The position numbers and the translations under genes were made by a program. The notes below the pieces were generated by a model. The model was not told the origin of the DNA. It saw only the letters and a program-made list of their open reading frames with translations, and ran no database searches. From an uncultured Clostridia bacterium (GTDB lineage Bacteria > Bacillota > Clostridia > Lachnospirales > Lachnospiraceae), in NCBI GenBank assembly GCA_948472945.1, contig CAOKVX010000004.1:1-64000 (forward strand): 64,000 bases of DNA, written 5' to 3'. Of this stretch, positions 1 through 8,445 are shown piece after piece (the stretch's first letter is position 1; each line of letters starts with the position of its first letter).

Positions 1-2
1 TG

Positions 3-348
3 GGTATCGTCAGGCATATTTCCTTTTACAACAAAGATTTTCTCGAATCCCATCCTGAGATCATTGTTGGAAAGAAATCGGATTCCCCGGATGAGGACAA
101 GAGCCTCGCAGATTCCAAAGCGTGGCACCCGTGAATGGGATTCCACCTACAAAGTCAGAGTAAATGTTGAAAAATCCATCAACCACTTCAAAGACAGTTT
201 TTGTGTTGCCGGTCGTAAAACCCAGAATGAGAAAACGCTTCATGCCGACCTGCTTCTCGCCGGGATTACCCAGCTTATCACTGTAATGGTGGCTGACAAA
301 CTGCACAAGCATCAATATATCCGCAGTCTAAAACCTCTGATCGCATAA
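3..348 (+). pseudogene. DDE transposase remnant, C-terminal, internally deleted
   Basis: Two reading frames together resemble one transposase. The frame starting at base 3 reads GIVRHISFYNKDFLESHPEI and runs to a TGA at 132-134. From about base 100 the frame starting at base 1 takes over with REWDSTYKVRVNVEKSINHF and a tail ending HKHQYIRSLKPLIA at 348. Both pieces look like parts of a DDE-type transposase common in Lachnospiraceae, but the central stretch that should join them is missing, so I infer an internal deletion with loss of frame. The element also runs off the left edge. It cannot encode an active enzyme. The exact IS family was not determined. Confidence 0.7.
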
Positions 349-437
349 CCTCACATACCACATGCCATTTCGCAGGCAGATGTCCCTGTCTGCTTTTTTT
401 CATATCTTAAAATCCGGTTACCCACATTCACCTCCTG

Positions 438-462
438 AAAATCCGGCATGACCGGATTTTTT
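438..462 (+). terminator. Rho-independent-type hairpin
   Basis: A 9-bp stem (438-446 with 452-460) has a 5-nt loop and ends in a run of T. It lies about 90 nt after the transposase remnant and fits a terminator reading rightward. It could equally be a leftover end of the insertion element. Confidence 0.5.
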
Positions 463-478
463 CCACGTTGGAATCAAG

Positions 479-499
479 ATTGCGAACTTGTTTCGCAAT
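479..499. repeat. Small inverted repeat downstream of the protease gene
   Basis: ATTGCGAA (479-486) and TTCGCAAT (492-499) form an 8-bp stem with a 5-nt loop. It sits 30 nt past the stop of the leftward protease gene, so it may help end that transcript, although no T-run follows on that strand. The core resembles the loop region of the longer palindrome at 5476-5525, which suggests a dispersed repeat family. Confidence 0.4.
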
Positions 500-528
500 T
501 ACCTAAAGTTATAATTGTCAATTTGATA

Positions 529-2574
529 TTAATAACTATGCATATTCATAACCGTACGATATGGTTCGAAATTCAATCCGTTAGGACTCAACTCAGAAAA
601 ATAACTTAAATTTTTCAATCGAAAACCTTTATAATCCTGTATATAATCCAAAAAGTAAGCTTTTGAATTACCATTCCATATTTCCAGCATTTCTCTGTAT
701 TGTTCTTTTGTACACTCCCATCTGCTTCGAATATTATCAATATCGTCATGAACTCCGGGATCATCTTGCCATATACCATTACTGTAAACACCGAATTGAT
801 GCGCGTATGTATCTCCAACAACATGCATTGCCAATCCTAACATCATTAATGAAGTATTTCTTTTATTATATTTATATTTGTCAGTAAGCATTACCCTTAT
901 TTCCGGTTCACCCAACCAACTCCTTACCGTTGCACACTCTCCGTATATTCCGGCATTATTATCGGGAAATGCCATTGCTAATGCGCTACTATGTCCGTCT
1001 TTTTTACATCTTAATGACATGTTCATTATATACTCATATACTTTTACGTAATTATAACCATCTTTAGCGTGAAACATTCTATGAGTTGGAACCAAGCTTG
1101 CAGGACAATGATCATCAGGCGCCCTTGAACCGAGCTTAACAATTGCAAGTTCTGTTGACGTCAATCCGCTTTCTATATTATATGCATATTGCACGGCAGC
1201 TTCATGATTCTTTTTACTCCAACTTCCGGTAACGGTCTCATCATATGCTTTCACTTCTTCCGTGTTCTCATATGTTTCATCAAAGATTTCTTCACATATA
1301 CTGTCTCCATATATCTTACCATACTCGTCATATATTTCCTCAGCATATCCAACATCTATGTACGAATATTCCTCTCCTTCATCTTTAACAGTCTTTGCAC
1401 TTGCTTCAATCAGTCCTTTTATAAAGTCTGCTGATTTGCTTGTATCTTTTTGCCAGAGTAATGATGCCGCTCCCACTGCATGTGGTACTGCCATACTCGT
1501 TCCACTGCAAATAACTTCCATATCCAGCCATCCAATGGAATTTATGTTTATTCCCGGTGCAAGTATGTCAAGTTCTTCGCCTCGCGAAGTCATCTCTGCC
1601 ATTTCTCCTGCCGGATTGGTTGCTCCCACGGCAACTACCTCTTCAAATGCCGCTGGATATTCAACAGCACTTTCCTCGTTCTCTCCCTGATTTCCGGATG
1701 CAGCAAATACAAGTATTCCATTTGCTGTAGCTTCTTTAATTGCATTATGTAATATTTCTGAATACTGATTTGTTCCAAAGCTTATGTTTATTATGTCCAC
1801 ATCTTCTCCAATTGCCCAATAAATAGACTCTACAACCTTGCTCATGGATGCTTTGTTTTCAGTATCAAGGATTCGCGCAGAATATATCTCTACATCAGGA
1901 TTAATTCCTTTAACTGTGCCATTCTCACCATTAGATGCTATTATTCCTGCTATTGCAGTTCCATGTCCTGTGTTATCTTCATATAATGGTGATATTTCAT
2001 CACCTATGAAATTCTTTCTTTTTACAACATTTATACTTTCTGAATAATCAATTCCTGAATCAAGGATTGCAATTTTGACTTTTTCACCGTTTGTTTCAAT
2101 GTCATCTATAACACCGCCTACTCCTAATGATACTATGTTCCAGTTATATTCTTTTGTGCATTTTTTAGACTGACGTGTCCTTTTTACTTGCTTTTTCTTA
2201 TTTCTCTGTGCATTTTTTGTATAATCTTTGGCTCCCGAACCTGTTACACAGATATCACTTTCAACTGTAACACCTAATTTTTCAATGGTTTCAACCTCTA
2301 CTGCCGTAAGCTCCGTAGTCATTATATGATTGTTCCGTAAAATGGTACTTTCTTCATTACTTTCTGTAGCATATTTTTCATGGGCCACATCGTATATAAA
2401 ATTGTTTTTACAGTCCAAAATATATGCTGATTCTTCACTAATACTTTTCTGGATATCTTCCATTACAAGTTTATTAGTCTCTTTTGCTTTTATTTGTCCC
2501 GCCGCAAAACTACTTACTACTACCATTACTCCTGCAAATATAAACGCTATCCTTTTATTAATAGTCGTATGCAT
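529..2574 (-). CDS. Secreted subtilisin-like (S8) protease fused to a zinc-phospholipase-C-like domain
   Basis: Start chosen at the ATG of MHTTINKRIAFIFAG (681 aa): an AAAGGA ribosome site lies about 10 nt upstream and a signal peptide follows; an earlier in-frame start at 2643 lacks this. The S8 triad is visible: Asp172 (ILDSGIDYSE), His205 (GHGTAIAG) and Ser360 (GTSMAVPHA), with oxyanion Asn294 (ASGN). About 100 residues between the signal peptide and the catalytic domain could be a propeptide. From about residue 455 to the end a second domain carries spaced His/Asp residues (HRMFH; GLAMHVVGDTYAHQFG) like the metal ligands of zinc-dependent phospholipase C/P1-nuclease folds. The protease call is firm; the second domain is inferred from motifs. 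Transposase fragments lie on both sides. Confidence 0.85.
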   Translation of the reverse strand: MHTTINKRIAFIFAGVMVVVSSFAAGQIKAKETNKLVMEDIQKSISEESAYILDCKNNFIYDVAHEKYATESNEESTILRNNHIMTTELTAVEVETIEKLGVTVESDICVTGSGAKDYTKNAQRNKKKQVKRTRQSKKCTKEYNWNIVSLGVGGVIDDIETNGEKVKIAILDSGIDYSESINVVKRKNFIGDEISPLYEDNTGHGTAIAGIIASNGENGTVKGINPDVEIYSARILDTENKASMSKVVESIYWAIGEDVDIINISFGTNQYSEILHNAIKEATANGILVFAASGNQGENEESAVEYPAAFEEVVAVGATNPAGEMAEMTSRGEELDILAPGININSIGWLDMEVICSGTSMAVPHAVGAASLLWQKDTSKSADFIKGLIEASAKTVKDEGEEYSYIDVGYAEEIYDEYGKIYGDSICEEIFDETYENTEEVKAYDETVTGSWSKKNHEAAVQYAYNIESGLTSTELAIVKLGSRAPDDHCPASLVPTHRMFHAKDGYNYVKVYEYIMNMSLRCKKDGHSSALAMAFPDNNAGIYGECATVRSWLGEPEIRVMLTDKYKYNKRNTSLMMLGLAMHVVGDTYAHQFGVYSNGIWQDDPGVHDDIDNIRSRWECTKEQYREMLEIWNGNSKAYFLDYIQDYKGFRLKNLSYFSELSPNGLNFEPYRTVMNMHSY

Positions 2575-2775
2575 TCTTATTTTTCCTTTCTTTAATTCGC
2601 ATTCATTTGTTCTTTCTGCATAATCTGTTGCCCTATTTAACACGACAATTTTTCTAGCTGATTTTCTAACTACCCTCCTTTTAGTTGATAAATGAACCTC
2701 CCGGATACTGAACTTGCCTTGTGTCCAAAATATAATGCAGGAATTGACAATTATAGTGAAAAACAGCTCAGAGTT

Positions 2776-3063
2776 TTATGTTAAATCGACTACTCTGTAA
2801 AACTTGTCATAAATAACGCGTATTGAAGATGGAGGACCAGCATAAGATTCGCCAATTAAATCGTCAAAACAGTCAAAAAGTTCCTTGATGATACGAGCAT
2901 CAACAATAACCTTTACAGGTGCATTCGGTCTGGAAGTTTTATCACTATACAGGACAGAAAAGCGTTGTTCATCTATCGCCTAAAAAATTTCATAAGCAAT
3001 ATTTTTCGCCCCCTGATTTATCCAATACTTTTCTTTTATTGTCAAAATCAAACTACTTTCCAT
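2776..3063 (-). pseudogene. Transposase N-terminal remnant with in-frame stop
   Basis: Translation from an ATG at 3063-3061 gives MESSLILTIKEKYWINQGA, typical of the N-terminus of a Lachnospiraceae DDE transposase. It meets a TAG at codon 28 (2982-2980), continues as AIDEQRFSVLYSDKTSRPNA, then drifts into unrelated sequence with a stop at 2776. The rest of the transposase is absent. A possible ribosome site (AGGAGG) lies just upstream of the ATG. It is too short and broken to be functional. Whether it belongs to the same element family as the fragment at 3-348 is not established. Confidence 0.6.
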
Positions 3064-3381
3064 ATTAAGTATGTTCCTCCTTTCAGAACGTATTACTATT
3101 ATAACTTAGAAAATGACTGATTGCTTGTACTGAATGTAAGATATATGATTTTCAAAGTATTATAGATGGGGCTTTTATGCTTTACATAATTATACTAATT
3201 CATAACAAATTTGTCAATAATGGTTTATTATTGAATCAATGATTGGAAAAATGGGGAAAATGGTTTTCCCATGTAAATACTCAGCAAGGGCAAAAGCAAA
3301 TTCCCACTTTAGATATTCAAATGTAATTTTGAAAACGGCTTTTAGCTACAGCAGTACGAAAAAAAGAACATCGGATCTATA
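3064..3381. other. AT-rich intergenic stretch
   Basis: Between the transposase fragment and the end of the xylanase gene I see no ORF with a recognisable product and no RNA gene. The sequence is AT-rich and probably relates to the decayed insertion element. Confidence 0.5.
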
Positions 3382-3426
3382 AAGGGCACCTCCTGACAAT
3401 TCTGCCAAAAGATGCCCTTACTTTTT
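3382..3426. terminator. Hairpin downstream of xylanase
   Basis: AAGGGCA (3382-3388) pairs with TGCCCTT (3413-3419) around a 24-nt loop. A T-run follows on the plus strand; on the minus strand, the direction of the xylanase transcript, only a short T stretch follows. It lies about 30 nt past the xylanase stop and may be a weak bidirectional terminator. Confidence 0.4.
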
Positions 3427-3450
3427 TCAAGGTTTTAAATATACGTTGAA

Positions 3451-5322
3451 TTAATAATCTTTTTCACCACAGTCTACTCCTCCGGCCTGCATGATTGCAT
3501 AATATGCAGGTTTCGGCTGAAGATTAAGGTTAGGGTCTTCGCCTTCATATTTCTGGAAGATGTAATTTGCTTTCCAGCTTCCATCTCCGTCACATATTCC
3601 CCACTGTGTAACCGATGTGACGCCTATATAATCTGCACCCTGCGCCTTGCCGTACTCGCCATTTTTTGAATAGTTCATATAAATATTATATAGCTTCTTC
3701 ATCTTGGCAGCCTGTGCATCTCCTGTACTATTTTCGTCAAGCTCCGTAATCTGAACCTCAAGTCCTGTATCAGCAATAGCCTTAATCATTCTCTCCTGAG
3801 TGTTCTCACTGACGCTGTGCGACTGAAGTCCTATACCGTCACAATACTTAACGCCTGTCGTTCCATTTGCTAAATTACATGCAGTATTGATATACTTTGC
3901 AAGCGCAATATGGTCGTTCTCCCTCTGATTGTAATCGTTGTAGATAAGCGACGGCTTTGAAGTGTAGTTGTACTGAGCCTTATATTGCTCATAATATTTT
4001 TCAACAGCATTGTGCGCTGCGAGGAATGAAAGGTAAAGATAGTCCGGACCCATTGTTGCATACCAGTAACTGTCGTTTGCCGGAACTCTTCCCTCGCGCT
4101 TCATCATACTCTCAATCTCTTCAGGAGTACTGTTTGAATCCACAAGCTTTCCGCTCTCGGTCCTTACTCCTCCGTTTGTTTGGAACTTGAATCCGCTTCC
4201 GCTGGTAGATAATATTTCGTCTATCTGTGCGGCATCCTCATTTACGTAATAATGATGCGTGTTGTTGCCGTCTCCGTTAGTTGCCTCGTTGATTACGTCA
4301 TAAGCATATACCACATCACCGTATCCGTGTGAATATATGTATTCAATAACCTGGTCTATATAATCGTTCAGTCTCTTTTTCATCGTCTCAGCATCGGCAA
4401 GCTTGTGATAATTGCTCTCATCCCAGCCCTTTTCCCTATATGCATCAAGGTCATAGTCAGACCAGTTGTAATCCTGCAGGAAGAAATACTCTGTTACCTG
4501 CGAATGCCATACAAATGCATGATAGCGAAGCTTAATACCGTTCGCTTTGCAGTAACTTAAAACTTTTTCAAGCGTAGAGTAGTCAAGTATAATCTTACCC
4601 TGTCCGTTAGTAGCATAATAATTGTCTATATTAGCCTTTGCTATACCGTCCGGATATTCGTCGGTGGCTTTAACCGAAACAACGCTTTCCATCTTATTCT
4701 CGTTGCCCATCGTCACGCTTCCGAAATGATATCTTACAAGCGATGCGCTCTCACCGAACCTCAGGCTTCCAAGGTCAGTACTTACGCCTGATACAAAATA
4801 GTTGCTAAACAAATCCTTAATCTTGTCACCCGGCTGTTTCCAAAGACAATTCGCATAGTTGTCGTAATCGAACGTAGGTGTAGGAAGCGGCGTAGCGTTA
4901 GGGTCAACCGTTGCAGTCGGAGCCGGCGTCTGATTTGACGGCGCGGAAACATTTGGAACCGGCGTTGCCGTATTCTTTGAGCCTACCGTAACCTTACACG
5001 TAAGAACGCGCTTCTTTCCGGAAACCTTCAACGACGCAGTAACTTTCGCAGAGCCTTTTTTCTTAGCCGTAACCTTAACAGAAGTTTTCTTCACAGCCGA
5101 AAGCTTTGCAACAGCTTTCTTTGAAGTCTTCCATGTCACTTTCTTTTTATAATTTTTGACTTTTAATGTCTTAGAAGAACCTACATTCATATTAAGCTTT
5201 GTCTTGCTTAGCTTAGGCTTCTTGGCAGCATCCACAGGCGTACTTCCTGACAACATAGGGGCTGCAACAGCAACCGTGAGAAGCACCGACATAGCCGCAC
5301 ATAATTTTCTCATTTTTCTCAT
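3451..5322 (-). CDS. Secreted GH10 endo-1,4-beta-xylanase with N-terminal Ig-like domain
   Basis: 623 aa. Signal peptide (1-32), then a lysine-rich bacterial Ig-like (Big_2-type) domain at about 36-113, a Pro/Thr linker (118-150), and a GH10 catalytic domain from about 160. GH10 landmarks are the RYHAFVWHSQ strand (266-275), acid/base Glu346 in YDVINEA and nucleophile Glu527 in QITELDE. The stretch between the two catalytic Glu residues is longer than in minimal GH10 enzymes, with an insertion at about 350-415. It should cleave the xylan backbone outside the cell. The ATG at 5322 follows a GGGAGG site. The N-terminal domain type and linker match those of the polysaccharide deacetylase at 37.8 kb, which suggests both are held at the same surface. 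Confidence 0.95.
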   Translation of the reverse strand: MRKMRKLCAAMSVLLTVAVAAPMLSGSTPVDAAKKPKLSKTKLNMNVGSSKTLKVKNYKKKVTWKTSKKAVAKLSAVKKTSVKVTAKKKGSAKVTASLKVSGKKRVLTCKVTVGSKNTATPVPNVSAPSNQTPAPTATVDPNATPLPTPTFDYDNYANCLWKQPGDKIKDLFSNYFVSGVSTDLGSLRFGESASLVRYHFGSVTMGNENKMESVVSVKATDEYPDGIAKANIDNYYATNGQGKIILDYSTLEKVLSYCKANGIKLRYHAFVWHSQVTEYFFLQDYNWSDYDLDAYREKGWDESNYHKLADAETMKKRLNDYIDQVIEYIYSHGYGDVVYAYDVINEATNGDGNNTHHYYVNEDAAQIDEILSTSGSGFKFQTNGGVRTESGKLVDSNSTPEEIESMMKREGRVPANDSYWYATMGPDYLYLSFLAAHNAVEKYYEQYKAQYNYTSKPSLIYNDYNQRENDHIALAKYINTACNLANGTTGVKYCDGIGLQSHSVSENTQERMIKAIADTGLEVQITELDENSTGDAQAAKMKKLYNIYMNYSKNGEYGKAQGADYIGVTSVTQWGICDGDGSWKANYIFQKYEGEDPNLNLQPKPAYYAIMQAGGVDCGEKDY

Positions 5323-5412
5323 TTAATAAACCTCCCAATATTTTATATGTGTTTTATCCAAAACTGAAAATCAGTCCCGGAACAATGAATGCCGCTTGCG
5401 ACATTCTCCGCG

Positions 5413-5525
5413 GCGAGTGCGTGTTGCGAATGCAACTAATTACATATCGCGCGAGTGCGCATCCTTAGCGGAGCGCTTTTTATATAATAGGAATTGCAAA
5501 GCAGTTTCCTACATTATATAAAAAG
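5413..5525. repeat. Long imperfect palindrome plus short direct repeats upstream of xylanase
   Basis: CTTTTTATATAAT (5476-5488) pairs perfectly with 5513-5525, and AGGAA (5489-5493) pairs with 5506-5510 after a 2-nt bulge, giving an 18-bp stem with a 12-nt loop. Just left, the 9-mer GCGAGTGCG occurs at 5413-5421 and 5451-5459. The palindrome is 45 nt past the stop of the leftward membrane gene, so it could act as a terminator, but its form suggests a dispersed intergenic repeat. Confidence 0.55.
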
Positions 5526-5573
5526 TATAATATTAAACGGCTTGAAAATCAAGCTTTATCATGGCGTTTATGT

Positions 5574-6029
5574 TTATTTTATGTTCTTTTTGACAGTGCG
5601 CGGAATAATCCACATCCTCACCGTACATATAAGAAATGCATATATGGAAAACGGAACAAGCGGAATCAATTCAAAACCCTGTTTGAAAAGCAGGTATATT
5701 ACACATAGCGCCGCGGCTGCGCCCGCGGTATATCCCGCAGTATATAAAAACCTTACCGCCTTTTGCGCGCCTCCCTTCAAAATAACCGCTATAGATATTA
5801 TCTGTACGGCAATTGTAATAAATTCGGCCGCAAACAATATAACCTGCCAGCTCATACCGAGTGAAAAAATTATACTGCCGCCGGATACATATACGGTATG
5901 AAACTCAAACAGTACCGCAAATGTAAGCGTAACCAGCGCATATACCGTCAAAAGCGCCTCATAAAATATCAGCTTCCCCCTAATTAAATCCGCACCGTTT
6001 TTCCCTTTTAGTTTATTATTTTCAGACAT
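5574..6029 (-). CDS. Small four-helix membrane protein of unknown function
   Basis: 151 aa from the ATG at 6029 (GGGGG site 8 nt upstream; the in-frame TTG one codon earlier is less likely). After a charged N-terminus (about 20 residues) there are four hydrophobic segments, and the protein ends in a basic tail (RTVKKNIK). I recognise no family motif. It follows the GT-C-like gene by about 40 nt on the same strand, so the two are probably co-transcribed and may share a role in cell-surface glycan or lipid assembly; that is inference from position only. Confidence 0.65.
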   Translation of the reverse strand: MSENNKLKGKNGADLIRGKLIFYEALLTVYALVTLTFAVLFEFHTVYVSGGSIIFSLGMSWQVILFAAEFITIAVQIISIAVILKGGAQKAVRFLYTAGYTAGAAAALCVIYLLFKQGFELIPLVPFSIYAFLICTVRMWIIPRTVKKNIK

Positions 6030-6069
6030 CAAATTTACCCCCTAAAATGCATGTGTCACGCATTACATA

Positions 6070-7191
6070 TCACATTATAGCCTGGCCCTGCCATAATCCA
6101 AGAGTATAAAATAATGCAAGCGCCGCACATGCCAACAATATTGCAGACTTTACAAATTTATTTGGAATAACCGCAAAGACAATATACATTGTAACACACC
6201 CCATCACGTACCTTGGCCCGCTGATAAGCCATCCGTGAAGATATGATATAAATAAATGTGCTCCGCCAAACGCTATGAGTGAAGCTGAAATTTTCTTCCT
6301 CAATCCGTAAAATAACGCAATAATCACAACAAAATATAATACAATCTGAACCCAGTATATAAGAATTGACAGCTCAAAATGGTCTTTAGCCATACCATAC
6401 TGCGTTGAAATATTTTCTGAAATCCACTTTGCTTTATTATACCACGGTTCAGCCTCCTGATGACCTATAAATGCAAACCAGTCTCCCTGTACAACTTTAT
6501 TTATGAGCAGGTAAACAAAAGTTCCAGCCGGAATAAGCCCAATGAACATAACCCGTGGATTAAAACGCTTCTTTTTGACAATATACAGCGCCGCCTCATA
6601 TACTGCCGGGACCATCAGGGCAATCCCCTGCGATTTCGACAAAGCCGCAAGCATACCCGCCAAACCTGCAACGCCCCATTTTTCTTTTTTGATGTAGTAC
6701 AGGCACATGAGTACAAGCATCATTGAGAGACCTTCCGTATACACAATAATATAAAACGATGCAAACGGAAAGAACAGCCATATTAACAGCCCGTCAATCG
6801 CTTTACTCTTTCCAATCTCAATCTCTGCCAGTTTATAGAAATAATAGCCCGCCACGCCTGTACACACATTCGATATCAGAACTCCTGCAATGAAATAATC
6901 TCCAATTACAAATCCGAGAGCCCTCATAAGAAACGGGTACAGCGGATAAAAAACAATGGCATTAGCCATTTCTCCGGACGCAGTATACCAATTTTCTGCA
7001 ATCTTCAAATAATGAACAGTGTCTCCCATCTCTATATATTTGTCGTAAAAAGCCGTAAAAAAGCCCACATTATCGGATATACCTAACAATGTATATGACA
7101 AATACATTACAATCCAGTGTATAGCCACCGTGAACAAAAATATTTTACCAAATAGCAGCCATTCTCTTTTTATATCTTCTCTATAACCCAT
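6070..7191 (-). CDS. PIG-V-like GT-C mannosyltransferase, membrane
   Basis: 373 aa, polytopic with about ten hydrophobic segments. The region around residue 83 (FYPLYPFLMRALG), preceded by an acidic D/H-rich loop (YIEMGDTVHYLKIAENWY), matches the pattern of PIG-V-type mannosyltransferases, which use polyprenyl-phosphate sugars on the outer face of the membrane. The ATG at 7191 follows an AGGAG site 9 nt upstream. It sits between two other membrane-protein genes on the same strand with gaps of about 40-55 nt, an apparent operon. The acceptor cannot be read from sequence. Confidence 0.75.
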   Translation of the reverse strand: MGYREDIKREWLLFGKIFLFTVAIHWIVMYLSYTLLGISDNVGFFTAFYDKYIEMGDTVHYLKIAENWYTASGEMANAIVFYPLYPFLMRALGFVIGDYFIAGVLISNVCTGVAGYYFYKLAEIEIGKSKAIDGLLIWLFFPFASFYIIVYTEGLSMMLVLMCLYYIKKEKWGVAGLAGMLAALSKSQGIALMVPAVYEAALYIVKKKRFNPRVMFIGLIPAGTFVYLLINKVVQGDWFAFIGHQEAEPWYNKAKWISENISTQYGMAKDHFELSILIYWVQIVLYFVVIIALFYGLRKKISASLIAFGGAHLFISYLHGWLISGPRYVMGCVTMYIVFAVIPNKFVKSAILLACAALALFYTLGLWQGQAIM

Positions 7192-7245
7192 TTATTCATT
7201 CTCCTACTCTGACAATTCAAAATACTTACAATTATCAATTATCCA

Positions 7246-8124
7246 TCACACAAAATGTAAGACAAGAAAATATGCGCTGCATATTATATAAAAAGACAAT
7301 ACACAGTTATATATTTCATCCCGTCTAATCCACCGTCCGCCGGCTGCACACAAAATAGCGGGCAGGACTGTAATAAAAAAGTATTCCTCAACGCTTCCCC
7401 ACCCAATTACCGCTGATGCGGCCGCAACAACGGCCTGTGCCGCAGCGACGGATGTGAAAATAGCAATTGTTCCGTATTTTTCGTAAAATCTGAATACAAA
7501 AAGAACTATCCAGACCGCAATAAGGACAGTTCCGCTAATATGAACCGCACACGAAGCGGCAGCTATCAAAATAGATATATCTTTCCTGCCGCAAACGACA
7601 AAATATAAAAACAGCGATACCATTGCCATAAGCATTGAATATGGGGACGGCAGGAACAGAAGCCACGATGCCGGGGAACACATAAAAAGAATAAAACACC
7701 TGTCCGCAGTGACTACATCAAACATTCTCCTTAAAAGAAAGCCGGCAGTTATAAAACTAATCATCCCGCATAATGCGCTTATATAAAATGCACAGTCATC
7801 GTACCTCTCAAAAAGTACGGCAGCAAACGCCCTAGTCAGGACATTGTAAACTGAAGGTGCTCCATTATATTCCGCAATAGGTTCAAAATTCCATATGTTC
7901 TTTATATCAAGCAAAGAGCCCGAGCCTTTATAAAAACAATAAATTATTCCCGACACAAATATTGTCACAGCCATAAACACTGCACCTGCGGAGGCATATC
8001 TTTTCATAAGTCTTCCGTCTTCAGGTTGAACCTTTAATCCAATGTCGCAGACAAATTTGAAAAATAATGCGATAATAAGGAAAAACATAATAAGTCCTGC
8101 AAGAGAACCAATAAAATCACCCAA
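7246..8124 (-). CDS. Polytopic membrane protein, possible GT-C relative
   Basis: 292 aa if translation starts at the TTG at 8124, which has an AAAGGGG site 7 nt upstream; an ATG at 8145 gives 299 aa but has no visible ribosome site. About eight to nine hydrophobic helices cover most of the length. The region FMCSPASWLLFLPSPYSML resembles the mid-region of PIG-V/GT-C-like proteins, and the next gene is such an enzyme, so it may be a partner or degenerate paralogue. No catalytic motif was identified. It is the first gene of the three-gene leftward run. Confidence 0.65.
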   Translation of the reverse strand: MGDFIGSLAGLIMFFLIIALFFKFVCDIGLKVQPEDGRLMKRYASAGAVFMAVTIFVSGIIYCFYKGSGSLLDIKNIWNFEPIAEYNGAPSVYNVLTRAFAAVLFERYDDCAFYISALCGMISFITAGFLLRRMFDVVTADRCFILFMCSPASWLLFLPSPYSMLMAMVSLFLYFVVCGRKDISILIAAASCAVHISGTVLIAVWIVLFVFRFYEKYGTIAIFTSVAAAQAVVAAASAVIGWGSVEEYFFITVLPAILCAAGGRWIRRDEIYNCVLSFYIICSAYFLVLHFV

Positions 8125-8211
8125 AACAATACCCCTTTCAGACATTTAATATTTAATAAGTATAAAATAATTTTTTTGATATGTCAAAAAATGATTTAAT
8201 GCATTTGCATA

Positions 8212-8240
8212 TTGACATTTATAACAATATGTATGATAAT
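8212..8240 (+). promoter_or_regulatory. Sigma-A promoter of the pfl transcript
   Basis: TTGACA (8212-8217) and GATAAT (8235-8240) are separated by 17 nt. This places the transcript start at about 8247, just before the riboswitch aptamer at 8267. Confidence 0.75.
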
Positions 8241-8266
8241 GTGCTTGTAAACAACACAATATATAT

Positions 8267-8337
8267 TACCTGTGACTGACGGGCACATAGAAAACTATGG
8301 GGGAGCAGGTTATTATAAAAGCCGACCGTCTGGGCAT
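8267..8337 (+). promoter_or_regulatory. ZTP riboswitch (pfl motif)
   Basis: Matches the ZTP/ZMP-binding pfl-motif consensus: P1 pairs ACCTG (8268-8272) with CAGGT (8306-8310), enclosing GTGACTGACGGGCA and the conserved GGGAGC (8301-8306). After a short linker comes the second conserved block CCGACCGTCTGGGCA (8322-8336), which forms the pseudoknot. It lies between a sigma-A promoter and the pyruvate formate-lyase gene. Known members sense ZMP/ZTP, which build up when 10-formyl-tetrahydrofolate is short, and turn on genes for folate, formate or purine supply. Confidence 0.93.
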
Positions 8338-8376
8338 TACATATCACCGGTATGTTGATATGTAGATGTCCTTTTT
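8332..8376 (+). terminator. Riboswitch-controlled intrinsic terminator
   Basis: Stem of about 15 bp: GGGCATTACATATCA (8332-8346) pairs with 8356-8371 (one bulged G at 8365, one G-U), loop 8347-8355, then TTTTT at 8372-8376. Its 5' arm includes the GGGCA at 8332-8336 that the ZTP aptamer needs for its pseudoknot. Ligand binding should therefore block the terminator and switch transcription on. Confidence 0.9.
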
Positions 8377-8445
8377 ATTTATACTTTTTGTTTATATTGT
8401 TTATCTGTAAAAACACTTATTGATTCAAGGAAGGAGACTAATGAA

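Noticed and set aside
61-315. Minus-strand 84-aa ORF opposite the transposase remnant
   Set aside because: The plus strand clearly encodes transposase sequence; this is its shadow.
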